Source: DATHTC01 sp035456465 (GTDB lineage: Bacteria > Actinomycetota > Thermoleophilia > Gaiellales > Gaiellaceae). From it: a stretch of DNA of 64,000 bases. Location: positions 124,001 to 188,000 of the forward strand of contig DATIDD010000035.1 in the NCBI GenBank assembly GCA_035456465.1, written 5' to 3'. Below, in pieces: positions 13,537 through 21,699 of the stretch; the first letter of the stretch is position 1, and every line of letters starts with the position of its first letter. The notes beneath the pieces are model-generated. The model had not been told where the DNA came from and did no database searches. It was given only the letters and a program-made list of their open reading frames with translations. The position numbers and the translations under genes are program-made.

Positions 13537-15951
13537 CTATGCGGACGAAGCGGCCTGGGGAACGGGCGCCGGCGCGACGTGCTCGAGCCGGCCGACGCCG
13601 CCGTCGAACGCGGCCCCGAGCACCTCGTCGATCGAGCCGGCGAGGACGAAGCGGAGCTGCTCCCTCGTCTCCTCCGGGAGCTCCTCCAGGTCGGGCGTGT
13701 TCTCGGAGGGGAGCACCACCACCTCCAGGCCCGCCCGCTGTGCCGCGAGGACCTTGTCGCGGACGCCGCCGATCGGGAGGACCTGCCCCGTGAGCGTGAT
13801 CTCGCCCGTCATCCCGACGTGCTCCGACACCGGGCGCCCCGTCGCGAGCGAGACGATCGCCGTGGCCATCGTGATCCCGGCCGAGGGCCCGTCCTTCGGC
13901 ACCGCGCCGGCGGGGACGTGGACGTGGACGTCGTGCGTGGTGAACCACTCCGGGTCGAGGCCGAGCTCCTCGGCGTGCCCGCGGACCCACGAGTGCGCGG
14001 CCTGTGCCGACTCCTGCATCACCTCACCGAGCTGCCCGGTGACCTTCAGCCGCCCCTCACCGGGATACGCGGTCGCCTCGATGAACAGCACGTCGCCGCC
14101 GACGGCGGTCACCGCCAGCCCGGTGGCGACGCCGGGCTCGGCGGTGCGCCTGCGCGGGTCGCCGGCGTAGCGACGCGGGCCGAGCCACGCCCGCACCCTG
14201 GCCTCGTCGATCCGCACGCGCTTCGCCTTCCCCTGCGCGATCTGCGTCGCCGCCTTGCGTGCGAGGTCGCCGATTCGTCGCTCGAGCGCCCGGACGCCCG
14301 CCTCGCGCGTGTACTCGCGCTGGACGAGCCTGAGCGCCCCCTCGGTGAACGAGCACCGGCGCGGCTCGAGCCCGTGCGTGGCGAGCTGCCGGGGCACGAG
14401 GTAGCGGCGGGCGATCTGGAACTTCTCCTCGTCGGTGTAGCCCGAGAGCTGGATCACGTCCATCCGGTCGAGGAGCGGCGCGGGGATCGTCTCGAGCTGG
14501 TTGGCGGTGCAGATGAACAGCACCTTCGAGAGGTCGAACGGGAGGTCGAGGTAGTGGTCGCGGAACGTGGCGTTCTGCGCCGGGTCGAGCACCTCGAGCA
14601 TCGCGCTCGCCGGATCGCCGCGGAAGTCGCTGCCCAGCTTGTCGATCTCGTCGATCAGCAGCACCGGGTTGCGCGACTCGGCATCTCGCAGCGAGCGGAC
14701 GATCGAGCCGGGCATCGCGCCGATGTAGGTGCGCCGGTGGCCCCGGATCTCGGCCTCGTCGCGGACGCCGCCGACCGACAGCCGGACGAACTTGCGCCCG
14801 AGCGTGCGCCCGATCGACTGCCCGAGCGACGTCTTGCCCACCCCGGGCGGGCCGACGAAGCAGAGGATCGTCCCGGCCATGTCGCCCTTGAGCTTCCCGA
14901 CGGCGAGGAACTCGACGATGCGCTCCTTCACCTTCTCCAGGTCGAAGTGGTCCTCGTCGAGGATGCGCCGCGCGCGGCGCAGGTCGAGGTTGTCCTCCGT
15001 CGTCCGGTCCCACGGCAGCGTCGCGATCCAGTCGAGGTACGTGCGGATGACGCCGTACTCGGCGGCGGCCGGCGGCAGCCGCTCGAGGCGTGCGAGCTCG
15101 CGGTCGACCGCCTTGCGCGTCTCCTCGGGAAGCGCGATCGCGTCGAGTCGCGTGCGCAACTCGTTCACCTCCGCCTGCTCCGGGTCGCCCTCCCCGAGCT
15201 CCTCCTGGATCGCCTTGAGCTGTTGCCGGAGGTAGAACTCGCGCTGCCCCTTCTCGAGCTCCGACTGCACCTGGGACTGGATCTTCGTCCCGAGCTCGAG
15301 GACCTCCAGCTCGCGGTTCAGGAGCAGCGACGTCTCGCGGAGCCGGGCCTCGACGTCGGCGAGCTCGAGCAGGTGCTGCTTCTCGCCCGTCTTCAGCCGC
15401 ATGGTGGAGGCGACGAGGTTGCAGAGCGCGCTCGGATCCTCCACCGACGCGGCCGCGATCTGCAGCTCCTCCGGCAGATAGGGCAGCAACGCGATCACGC
15501 GCGCGAACAGGGACTGGACGTTCCGCGTCAGCGCCTCGACCTCGCGCGTCTCCTCGACGACGTCGGGGACGACCTCGATCTCGGCGACCAGGTAGGGCGA
15601 TTCGTCGACGCCGCGCAGGACGCGGATCCGCGAGAGCCCCTGGACGAGCACGCGCAGCGTCCCGTCGGGAACCTTCATCATCTTGTGGATCAGCGCGGCG
15701 GTGCCGACGCCGTAGAGGTCGCCGAAGCCGGGCTGCTCGACCTCGGCGTCCTTCACCGTCACGAGCGCGAGCATCCGGTCGCCGGCGACGACGTCCTCGA
15801 CGAGCCGGATCGAGCGCTCCTGGCCGATCGCGAGCGGCGCCATCGACTCGGGAAAGACGACGGTCTCCTTGAGCGGCAGCACCGGGAGCAGCCCCGGCAC
15901 CTCGAGGTCGCCCTCGGCTCGTGGCTCGAGCCCTATCGGCACCTCAGTCAC
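13537..15951 (-). CDS. lon: ATP-dependent Lon protease
   Basis: An 804-residue LonA, normal length. The N-terminal substrate domain (LPVLPLKETVVFPESMAPL) is followed by a coiled-coil segment, the AAA+ module with Walker A GPPGVGKTS (K373) and Walker B LLIDEID, and the C-terminal protease domain with the Ser-Lys dyad S690 in PKDGPSAG and K733 in GGVRDKVLAA, 43 residues apart as in the family. It degrades misfolded and regulatory proteins in the cytosol. Its start overlaps the hsp20 stop by 8 bases, so a holdase and a protease are made together from the hsp20 promoter. Confidence 0.97.
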   Translation of the reverse strand: MTEVPIGLEPRAEGDLEVPGLLPVLPLKETVVFPESMAPLAIGQERSIRLVEDVVAGDRMLALVTVKDAEVEQPGFGDLYGVGTAALIHKMMKVPDGTLRVLVQGLSRIRVLRGVDESPYLVAEIEVVPDVVEETREVEALTRNVQSLFARVIALLPYLPEELQIAAASVEDPSALCNLVASTMRLKTGEKQHLLELADVEARLRETSLLLNRELEVLELGTKIQSQVQSELEKGQREFYLRQQLKAIQEELGEGDPEQAEVNELRTRLDAIALPEETRKAVDRELARLERLPPAAAEYGVIRTYLDWIATLPWDRTTEDNLDLRRARRILDEDHFDLEKVKERIVEFLAVGKLKGDMAGTILCFVGPPGVGKTSLGQSIGRTLGRKFVRLSVGGVRDEAEIRGHRRTYIGAMPGSIVRSLRDAESRNPVLLIDEIDKLGSDFRGDPASAMLEVLDPAQNATFRDHYLDLPFDLSKVLFICTANQLETIPAPLLDRMDVIQLSGYTDEEKFQIARRYLVPRQLATHGLEPRRCSFTEGALRLVQREYTREAGVRALERRIGDLARKAATQIAQGKAKRVRIDEARVRAWLGPRRYAGDPRRRTAEPGVATGLAVTAVGGDVLFIEATAYPGEGRLKVTGQLGEVMQESAQAAHSWVRGHAEELGLDPEWFTTHDVHVHVPAGAVPKDGPSAGITMATAIVSLATGRPVSEHVGMTGEITLTGQVLPIGGVRDKVLAAQRAGLEVVVLPSENTPDLEELPEETREQLRFVLAGSIDEVLGAAFDGGVGRLEHVAPAPVPQAASSA

Positions 15952-16384
15952 GCGGCGACACCTCGATCGGCACGGAGCGCGGCCCCGGCGGCGGTCGCTC
16001 GGCCACGGGCAGCACGATCGTGAGGAGCCCCTGCTCGTGCGTCGCCGTCGCCCGCTCGACGTCGACCTCCTCCGGCAGGTGGACGTGGCGCTCGAACGGG
16101 CCGACCTCGATCTCGAGCTGGAGCACGCGGGCGCGCTCTCCGTGACGCCGCCGGACGCCGCGGACGAGGAGGTCGGTCGGCGTCGCGTCTACGTGCACGT
16201 CCTCCGGAGCGACGCCCGCGAGCTCGAAGGTGACGTGGAGCGCCGGCGGGTCGTCCCGCCGCACGCAGTCGACGTTCGGGCGGAACCCGCGGCGCAGGCC
16301 GGAGAAGCGCGGGACCTGCCAGAGGTCGGCGAACAGCTCCTCGATCTCCTCCGGCAGGCCGCGGATGTCGCGTTCCCGGGCCAT
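15944..16384 (-). CDS. Hsp20/alpha-crystallin small heat-shock protein
   Basis: A 146-residue small heat-shock chaperone that holds unfolding proteins. The alpha-crystallin domain spans about residues 38-130, with LHVTFELAGVAPEDVHVDATPTD split over the first strands, and the family's late motif HEQGLLTIVLPVAERP. An N-terminal helix (EEIEELFADLWQV) precedes it. It heads the hsp20-lon transcript. ATG at 16384 has TAGGCT ending 6 bases upstream and no Shine-Dalgarno, so the mRNA is probably leaderless. I see no CIRCE or HAIR repeat. Confidence 0.92.
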   Translation of the reverse strand: MARERDIRGLPEEIEELFADLWQVPRFSGLRRGFRPNVDCVRRDDPPALHVTFELAGVAPEDVHVDATPTDLLVRGVRRRHGERARVLQLEIEVGPFERHVHLPEEVDVERATATHEQGLLTIVLPVAERPPPGPRSVPIEVSPRD

Positions 16385-16390
16385 TGCGAG

Positions 16391-16396
16391 AGCCTA
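16391..16396 (-). promoter_or_regulatory. -10 element of hsp20-lon (TAGGCT)
   Basis: On the minus strand TAGGCT (16396-16391) is followed by CTCGCA and the hsp20 ATG at 16384. The spacing of 6 places the likely transcription start at the start codon. Confidence 0.45.
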
Positions 16397-16420
16397 CCCC
16401 GCGTAGGATGGCTCCCAATC

Positions 16421-16591
16421 GTGCGGATCGTCAGTCGCATCCTGAAGGCGCTCGGAGCGGTCGTGGCCGCGCTCGTGTACGTGTGGTTCGCGGCGGTACG
16501 CGCGATCCCGCGCGTGAAGGCGCGCAAGGCGGCACGGAACATCGGCCCGCTCGGCCGCGCGGCGAGGCGTGCGCGCGGCGACGCCGGCTGA
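16421..16591 (+). CDS. Small basic membrane protein, 56 residues
   Basis: The GTG frame encodes MRIVSRILKALGAVVAALV, continuing into one transmembrane helix and a strongly basic tail (RVKARKAARNIGPLGRAARR). Such small single-helix basic proteins are common but unnamed. A TAGGAT hexamer lies 11 bases upstream. It diverges from hsp20. The frame is open and codon use is consistent with coding, but the short length keeps this uncertain. Confidence 0.5.
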   Translation: MRIVSRILKALGAVVAALVYVWFAAVRAIPRVKARKAARNIGPLGRAARRARGDAG

Positions 16592-16677
16592 CCCGCCGAA
16601 GCCCACCGGCCGCATCCATCGCCGGCGCCCGAACAGGACCCGTAGACCGTGCTTACCGGGCGCTCATACGGGGGCCG

Positions 16678-16683
16678 TACGGT
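16678..16683 (+). promoter_or_regulatory. -10 element (TACGGT) of glycosidase-like pair
   Basis: TACGGT is followed by six bases (CGCGGG) and the ATG at 16690; no ribosome site is present. The rest of the 98-base gap upstream (16592-16689) shows nothing else I recognise. Confidence 0.45.
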
Positions 16684-16689
16684 CGCGGG

Positions 16690-17970
16690 ATGAGAAAATT
16701 CGTACTCCTATTGACAACGACGCTGCTGCTCCCGCTCGCGGTCGCCGCTCCGGCCGACGCGTCGCGCTACGCCCGCTTCGGGGTGCAGGACGACGCGTGG
16801 CTCGCCTCCGGAGCGGGGACGCTCGAGGAGCGCCTCGACCTCCTGGAGCGGCTCGGCGTCGACGTCGTCCGCTACACGATCCGCTGGGACCAGGTCGCCA
16901 CGCGGCGGCCGGCGCAGCCGCGCTCGGGCGCCGACCCGGCGTACCGCTGGGGCGCAGCCGACGACGTGCTGCGGGGGCTCCGCGCCCGGCGCATCGGCGC
17001 GGTCGTGACGCTCCTCGGGACCCCGGACTGGGCGAACGGTGGACGCGCCTGGCAGGTCGCGCCGCGGCGGGGCGCGGACTTCGCGAGCTTCGCCGCCGCC
17101 GCGGCCGGGCGCTATCCGTGGATCCGCGACTGGACGATCTGGAACGAGCCGAACCAGCGGCGCTGGTTGAGCCCGGTGTCCCCGCGCACGTACGTCCGGC
17201 GGCTGCTCAACCCGGCCCACGCGGCGCTGAAGGGCGTCAACCGCGGCAACCGGGTGGCGGGCGGCGTGACCGCCCCCCGCGGCAACCGGGGCGGGCTGTC
17301 GCCCGTCGCCTTCCTCCGCGGGATGCGGGCGGCCGGGGCGCGCCTCGACGCGTACGCGCACCACCCCTACGCGACGCGGCCGAAGCAGGAGACGCCACAC
17401 GCGGGCGGGTGCGACCACTGCTCTACGATCACGATGGCGACGCTCGACCGGTTGATCCGCGAGGTGCAGCGGGCCTGGCCGCGGAAGCGCGTCTGGCTGA
17501 CGGAGTACGGCTACCAGACCAGCCCACCCGATCGCGCGCTCGGCGTGTCGAAGGCGCGACAGGCGCGCTACCTGGCCGACGCGTCGCACAAGGTGTACGC
17601 CGCGCCGTACGTCGACATGCTGATCAACTTCCTCGTCCGCGACGACCGCGTGCTGGCGGGCTGGCAGAGCGGCATGTTCTCGGTGACCGGGACGGCGAAG
17701 CCCTCCTTCAACGCGTTCCGGCTGCCGCTCGTGCAGGTGTCCCGGCGCGGGTCGCGCACCGTCGTCTGGGGCCAGGTCCGCGCGCGGAGCGGCAGGCAGC
17801 CGTACCGCATCCGCCAGCTCTGGCGCGGCCGCTGGCGCTGGGTCGGCGGCACGAGGCGGACGAACGCCCGCGGTGCGCTCTCGATCGCGGTTCGGGCAGC
17901 GGCGGGCTCGCGGCTGCAGGTGTGGTCGCCGCGCGACCGCGCCTACGGGATCGCGCTCACCGTTCGGTAG
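16690..17970 (+). CDS. Secreted clan GH-A glycoside hydrolase-like protein, copy 1
   Basis: A 426-residue exported TIM-barrel protein. The signal peptide (MRKFVLLLTTTLLLPLAVAA, cleaved near PADA) precedes a barrel with the two conserved glutamates of clan GH-A: acid/base E153 in DWTIWNEPNQ and nucleophile E272 in VWLTEYGYQT. DAYAHHPYAT is also typical of GH39/GH5-like enzymes. A cysteine pair (GGCDHC) sits in the loop after it. The last 90 residues look like a small beta domain (VVWGQVRARSGRQPYRIRQL). Substrate is unknown; polysaccharide or glycan trimming outside the cell is likely. A paralogue follows 35 bases later, so both probably share a transcript. Confidence 0.85.
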   Translation: MRKFVLLLTTTLLLPLAVAAPADASRYARFGVQDDAWLASGAGTLEERLDLLERLGVDVVRYTIRWDQVATRRPAQPRSGADPAYRWGAADDVLRGLRARRIGAVVTLLGTPDWANGGRAWQVAPRRGADFASFAAAAAGRYPWIRDWTIWNEPNQRRWLSPVSPRTYVRRLLNPAHAALKGVNRGNRVAGGVTAPRGNRGGLSPVAFLRGMRAAGARLDAYAHHPYATRPKQETPHAGGCDHCSTITMATLDRLIREVQRAWPRKRVWLTEYGYQTSPPDRALGVSKARQARYLADASHKVYAAPYVDMLINFLVRDDRVLAGWQSGMFSVTGTAKPSFNAFRLPLVQVSRRGSRTVVWGQVRARSGRQPYRIRQLWRGRWRWVGGTRRTNARGALSIAVRAAAGSRLQVWSPRDRAYGIALTVR

Positions 17971-18005
17971 GGGCGTTTGGCGGACGGGGGCGGCGGGGAG
18001 CCGCC

Positions 18006-19238
18006 GTGGCGATGCGTCTCGCGCTCGTCACGGCGGCCGTCGCCGTCCTGCTCCTGCCCGAGGCGGCCGTCGCCTCGCCCTCGGTCCGGTACGGCATCCA
18101 GGACGACGCGTGGCTCGCGTACGGGCCCGGCTCCGTCGCCGGCCGCGTGCGCATGCTCGACCGGCTCGGGGTCGACGTCGTCCGCTTCACGATCCACTGG
18201 GACCGCGCCGAGCCGGCGCGCGGGCGTTTCGACTGGTCGGTCCCCGACTCGGTGCTGCATGCGCTGCGGGCGCGCGGGATCCGGCCGCTGATCACGCTCG
18301 TCGGGACGCCGCGCTGGGCGAACGGCGGCAGGCCGGCCAACGTCGCGCCGCAGCGGGGAGCCGATTTCGCTCGCTTCGCGGCCACGGCGGCGGCGCGCTA
18401 CCCGTGGGTGCTCGACTGGTCGATCTGGAACGAGCCGAACCAGGTGCGGTTCCTGCGACCGGCGAGCCCGCAGACGTACGTGACGCGGCTGCTCAATCCG
18501 GCCTACGCCGCCATCCACCGCCGGATCCGCGGCGCCCGGGTGGCCGGGGGCGAGACCGCGCCCCGCGGGAACGTCGGCGGCCGCTCCCCGGTCGCGTGGA
18601 TCCGCGGGATGCGGGCTCGCGGCGCGCTCCTCGACGCCTACGCGCACCACCCCTACGCGACGAACCGGCTGGAGACCCCGTTCGCCGGGGGCTGCGCGCA
18701 CTGCGCGACGGTGACGATGGCGACGCTCGAGCGCCTCCTCCGCGAGGTCGGCCGTGCCTGGCCCGGCAAGCGGGTCTGGCTGACGGAGTACGGCTACCAG
18801 ACGAATCCGCCCGACCGCCTGCTCGGTGTCTCCCACGACGCCCAGGCCCGCTACCTCGGCGACGCCGCCCTGCGCGTCTACCGAGCGCCGCTCGTGGACC
18901 TGTTGATCCAGTTCCTCGTCCGCGACGAGGCCGAGCTGGGACGGTTCCAGAGCGGCCTCTACACCGCCTCCGGCGCGGCCAAGCCGGCGGCGGCGGCGTT
19001 CCAGCTCCCGCTCGCCTCCTCCGGCGGCGGCACCGTGTGGGGCCAGGTGCGCCCTCGGTCCGGGCGCCAGCCCTACCGGCTCCAGCTCGTCCGTCGCGAC
19101 GGCTCGACCGCCTGGCTGGGCGCCACGCGCCGGACGGACGCGCGCGGCTTCCTCGCGGCACGAGCCGGCCGCGGCACGACCGTCCGCCTGTACTCGCCGC
19201 GCGACCGCGCGTTCGGCGTCCCCGTGCTCGTCCGCTAG
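18006..19238 (+). CDS. Secreted clan GH-A glycoside hydrolase-like protein, copy 2
   Basis: A 410-residue paralogue of the preceding gene, with the same layout: signal peptide, barrel, GGCAHC cysteine loop and the same C-terminal module (VWGQVRPRSGRQPYRLQLV). Both catalytic glutamates are kept, E143 in DWSIWNEPNQ and E261 in VWLTEYGYQT. The two differ mostly in loops and the tail, so this is an old duplication rather than an assembly artefact. GTG at 18006 has GGGGAG 5 bases upstream; ATG at 18012 is an alternative. Its 3' end overlaps a convergent small gene by 4 bases. Confidence 0.85.
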   Translation: MAMRLALVTAAVAVLLLPEAAVASPSVRYGIQDDAWLAYGPGSVAGRVRMLDRLGVDVVRFTIHWDRAEPARGRFDWSVPDSVLHALRARGIRPLITLVGTPRWANGGRPANVAPQRGADFARFAATAAARYPWVLDWSIWNEPNQVRFLRPASPQTYVTRLLNPAYAAIHRRIRGARVAGGETAPRGNVGGRSPVAWIRGMRARGALLDAYAHHPYATNRLETPFAGGCAHCATVTMATLERLLREVGRAWPGKRVWLTEYGYQTNPPDRLLGVSHDAQARYLGDAALRVYRAPLVDLLIQFLVRDEAELGRFQSGLYTASGAAKPAAAAFQLPLASSGGGTVWGQVRPRSGRQPYRLQLVRRDGSTAWLGATRRTDARGFLAARAGRGTTVRLYSPRDRAFGVPVLVR

Positions 19239-19465
19239 CGGACGAGCGCCCAGAGCACGATCGCGACCGCGATCAGCACCGGGATCAGCGCCAGGCGCAT
19301 CACCCGCCACTCGCGCCGCTCGCCCGGCCGCGCGTAGGGCTCCGGCACGAACGGGTCGCGCCCGGAGGCCGGCTGCCGTGGCAGCTCGTCCTCGCCCGAG
19401 AGCACCTCCGGCTCGGGTTGTACGAGACGTTCCTCCGCGGGGCGCCCCTGCTCGTCGTCGGCCAC
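19235..19465 (-). CDS. Small tail-anchored membrane protein, 76 residues
   Basis: Acidic, proline-rich N-terminal half (EERLVQPEPEVLSGEDELPRQ), then RPGERREWRVMRL and one C-terminal membrane helix (ALIPVLIAVAIVLWALVR). The product probably sits with its N-terminus in the cytoplasm. GTG at 19465 has TAAGGT exactly 6 bases upstream. No family recognised. It overlaps the convergent glycosidase-like gene by 4 bases. Confidence 0.62.
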   Translation of the reverse strand: MADDEQGRPAEERLVQPEPEVLSGEDELPRQPASGRDPFVPEPYARPGERREWRVMRLALIPVLIAVAIVLWALVR

Positions 19466-19471
19466 GAGCAG

Positions 19472-19477
19472 ACCTTA
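19472..19477 (-). promoter_or_regulatory. -10 element (TAAGGT) of the 76-residue membrane protein
   Basis: Minus strand TAAGGT (19477-19472), then CTGCTC and the GTG start at 19465; spacing of 6 and no ribosome site. Confidence 0.42.
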
Positions 19478-19534
19478 CCGACGCCTTACGGACTCGCAAC
19501 CGCCGCCGAACGACCGCGGCGTAGGTTCCGTGAC

Positions 19535-19600
19535 GTGAGGCTGATCGTCACCTTCGCCGGGATGTTCGCCCTGGTCGTCCTGGTCCTGCCCCACCCGTAG
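19535..19600 (+). CDS. Possible 21-residue membrane peptide
   Basis: In the 178-base gap between divergent genes, TAGGTT (19522-19527) is followed by 7 bases and a GTG frame encoding MRLIVTFAGMFALVVLVLPH and a final proline before TAG. It would be a single short membrane helix with a positive N-terminus. It follows the same promoter-to-start rule as confirmed neighbours, but a hydrophobic 21-codon frame can arise by chance. Confidence 0.25.
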   Translation: MRLIVTFAGMFALVVLVLPHP

Positions 19601-19629
19601 GCCCCGCGCGCCCCCGACCGGTGCGGAAG

Positions 19630-19635
19630 TAGCAT
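19630..19635 (+). promoter_or_regulatory. -10 element (TAGCAT) of the rml operon
   Basis: TAGCAT is followed by 8 bases and the rmlA ATG at 19644, with no Shine-Dalgarno. Confidence 0.42.
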
Positions 19636-19643
19636 CCGCGCGG

Positions 19644-20423
19644 ATGGCGAGAGGGCTCGTCTGCGCGGGAGGAGAGGCCACGAGGCTCGGCGAGCTGACG
19701 CGCGTCGCCAACAAGCACCTGCTGCCGGTGGGCCGGTGGCCGATGATCTACTACCCACTGCAGCTGCTCCAGCTCGCCGGGATCCACGAGGTGCTCGTGG
19801 TCACGGGCAAGGGCCATGCGGGGCAGATGATCGACCTGCTCGGGGACGGACGGCTGCAGGCGCGCGGCTCCCACGAGCCGCTGCTCGAGCTCGATCTCAC
19901 CTACAAGGTGCAGACGGAGGCGGGCGGGATCGCCCAGGTCGTCGGGATGGCGCGCGAGTTCGCCGCCGGGGAGCCGCTCGTGGTCGTGCTCGGCGACAAC
20001 ATCTTCGAGTACTCGCACCGGGACGAGCTGGCGCGATGGGCGGCCGACGGCGCCGGAGCCCAGATCTTCGTCAAGGACGTCCCCGACCCCGAGAACTTCG
20101 GCGTCGTCGTCTACGCCGAAGACGGGCGCGTCACCGACATCGTCGAGAAGGCAGGCGTCGTCGACACGCGCTACGACGCGCCGCCGACGAGCCTCGCCGT
20201 GGTCGGGCTCTACTGCTACCCGCCCGACGTGTTCGACGTGATCTCGGAGCTCGAGCCGTCGAGCCGCGGCGAGCTCGAGATCACGGACGTGAACCGGCAC
20301 TACGCGCGGCGCGGCGCGCTCGGCGTCGTGGAGGTGCGCGGCTGGTGGGAGGACGCGGGCAAGCACTGGCAGCACCTCGCCGAGATCGGCGGCACGATCG
20401 AGGCGACCGGGGTGAACAAGTGA
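19644..20423 (+). CDS. rmlA: Glucose-1-phosphate thymidylyltransferase-like nucleotidyltransferase
   Basis: First step of dTDP-sugar synthesis: joins dTTP and glucose 1-phosphate. The 259-residue protein has the NTP-transferase fold with KHLLPVGRWPMIYYPLQLL, VVLGDNIFEYS (metal aspartate), and GELEITDVNRHYARRGAL. The phosphate-loop motif is GEATRL where the family usually has GxGTRL, so one glycine is replaced by alanine. Context makes RmlA the best fit, since rmlC, rmlD and rmlB follow. ATG at 19644 has TAGCAT 8 bases upstream. Its stop overlaps rmlC by 4 bases. Confidence 0.87.
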   Translation: MARGLVCAGGEATRLGELTRVANKHLLPVGRWPMIYYPLQLLQLAGIHEVLVVTGKGHAGQMIDLLGDGRLQARGSHEPLLELDLTYKVQTEAGGIAQVVGMAREFAAGEPLVVVLGDNIFEYSHRDELARWAADGAGAQIFVKDVPDPENFGVVVYAEDGRVTDIVEKAGVVDTRYDAPPTSLAVVGLYCYPPDVFDVISELEPSSRGELEITDVNRHYARRGALGVVEVRGWWEDAGKHWQHLAEIGGTIEATGVNK

Positions 20424-20902
20424 CGGGAGGCGCCGAGCTCGAGGGGGTGCGCGTCGTCCCGCTGCGGCGCTTCGAGGACGAGCGCGGCTGGTTCATGGAG
20501 CTGCGCCGCGAGAGCCTGCTCCCGGCGAGGACGCTGCAGACGAACGTCTCGTTCTCGCGCGCCGGCACCGTCCGCGGGCTCCACTACCACGAGCGGGGCC
20601 AGGACGACCTGTTCATCTGCCTCGACGGGATGATCCGCGTGGTCGTGCTCGACCGCAGCACGGGCGAGGCGTTCTCGGCCGACGTCGGCGACGACAACCC
20701 GGCCGCGGTGTGGGTGCCCGGCCACCACGCGCACGGGTTCGAGGCGCTCACCGACGCGCTCGTCCTCTACCACGTCACTCGCGAGTACGACCCGTCGCAG
20801 CCCGACGAGCACGAGATCCCCTGGGACGACGTCCGGGTCCGCCACCTGTGGAGCACCGCATCGCCGATCCTGTCGGAACGGGACGCCGCCGCCGCGTCGT
20901 GA
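20420..20902 (+). CDS. rmlC: dTDP-4-dehydrorhamnose 3,5-epimerase
   Basis: A 160-residue cupin-fold epimerase acting on dTDP-4-keto-6-deoxyglucose. The catalytic histidine lies in TVRGLHYHERGQ, and DERGWFMELRRE and VWVPGHHAHGFEAL match family strands. It is slightly shorter than the usual 180-200 residues, mainly at the C-terminus. GTG at 20420 lies in the rmlA stop codon; its own stop overlaps the rmlD GTG. Confidence 0.9.
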   Translation: MTGGAELEGVRVVPLRRFEDERGWFMELRRESLLPARTLQTNVSFSRAGTVRGLHYHERGQDDLFICLDGMIRVVVLDRSTGEAFSADVGDDNPAAVWVPGHHAHGFEALTDALVLYHVTREYDPSQPDEHEIPWDDVRVRHLWSTASPILSERDAAAAS

Positions 20903-21699
20903 TCACCGGCGCCGGCGGCCAGCTCGGCCGTGCGCTCCAGGAGGCCTTCGCGGGGGACGACGTCGTGGCGCTGTCGCACGCGGACTGGGACGTCGCGCTG
21001 CCGCCGCCGCCGATCGAGCCGCCGCCCGAGCTCGTGCTCCACGCGGCGGCGTGGACGGACGTCGACGGCGCGGAGGCCGACCCGCAGGGCGCGGCCGCCG
21101 TCAACGTCGGCGGGACGAAGCACGCGGCCGAGCTGGGCGCGCCGCTCGTCGTCTACTCGACCGACTACGTCTTCGACGGCCGCAAGCGCCAGCCGTACCT
21201 CGAGTCGGATGCCCCCGACCCGCAGAGCGCCTACGGCCGGACGAAGCTCCACGCGGAGGGGGCCGCCGGCGAGCGCGCCTGGATCGCCCGGACGTCCTGG
21301 CTCTTCGGGCCGACGGGCCACAACTTCGTCCGGACGATGCTCCGCCTGGGCGCCGAGCGGGACGAGGTCGCGGTCGTCGACGACCAGCGCGGCTGCCCCA
21401 CCTACGTCGGTCACCTGGCCGCGGCCACGCGGGCGCTCGTGGAGCAGCCGTTCGGCCTCTACCACGTCGCCGCCGACGGCGACTGCACGTGGGCCGAGCT
21501 CGCGGAGGCGATCTTCGCCGAGACACGGCTCGACTGCCGCGTCCGGCGGATCTCCTCCGCGGAGCTGGCGCGCCCCGCGCCACGTCCCGCGTACTCCGTC
21601 CTCCGCAGCGAGAAACCGGAGACCCCCCGACTGCCGAACTGGCGGGACGGCCTCCGCGAATGTCTCGCGACGATGGGATGGCCGACTACCGCTTCCTGA
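20899..21699 (+). CDS. rmlD: dTDP-4-dehydrorhamnose reductase
   Basis: A 266-residue short-chain reductase giving dTDP-L-rhamnose. The Rossmann motif starts at once (ITGAGGQLGRAL), and the active site is seen as STDYVFDG plus YGRTKLHAE (YxxxK). RTSWLFGPTGHNFVRTM matches RmlD. GTG at 20899 gives the shortest protein with an intact nucleotide motif and overlaps rmlC by 4 bases; a GTG at 20848 would add an arginine-rich tail. Confidence 0.92.
   Translation: MITGAGGQLGRALQEAFAGDDVVALSHADWDVALPPPPIEPPPELVLHAAAWTDVDGAEADPQGAAAVNVGGTKHAAELGAPLVVYSTDYVFDGRKRQPYLESDAPDPQSAYGRTKLHAEGAAGERAWIARTSWLFGPTGHNFVRTMLRLGAERDEVAVVDDQRGCPTYVGHLAAATRALVEQPFGLYHVAADGDCTWAELAEAIFAETRLDCRVRRISSAELARPAPRPAYSVLRSEKPETPRLPNWRDGLRECLATMGWPTTAS

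Noticed and set aside
13213..16023. Long plus-strand open frame (936 codons) opposite lon
   Set aside because: It is antisense to a clear Lon protease; in DNA this GC-rich, stop codons are rare in the opposite frame. Composition is Arg/Ala/Val/Leu-rich without any domain.
16404..16409. TAGGAT as a leaderless promoter of the 56-residue gene
   Set aside because: The spacing to GTG 16421 is 11 bases, outside the 6-8 pattern, so I did not count it as support.
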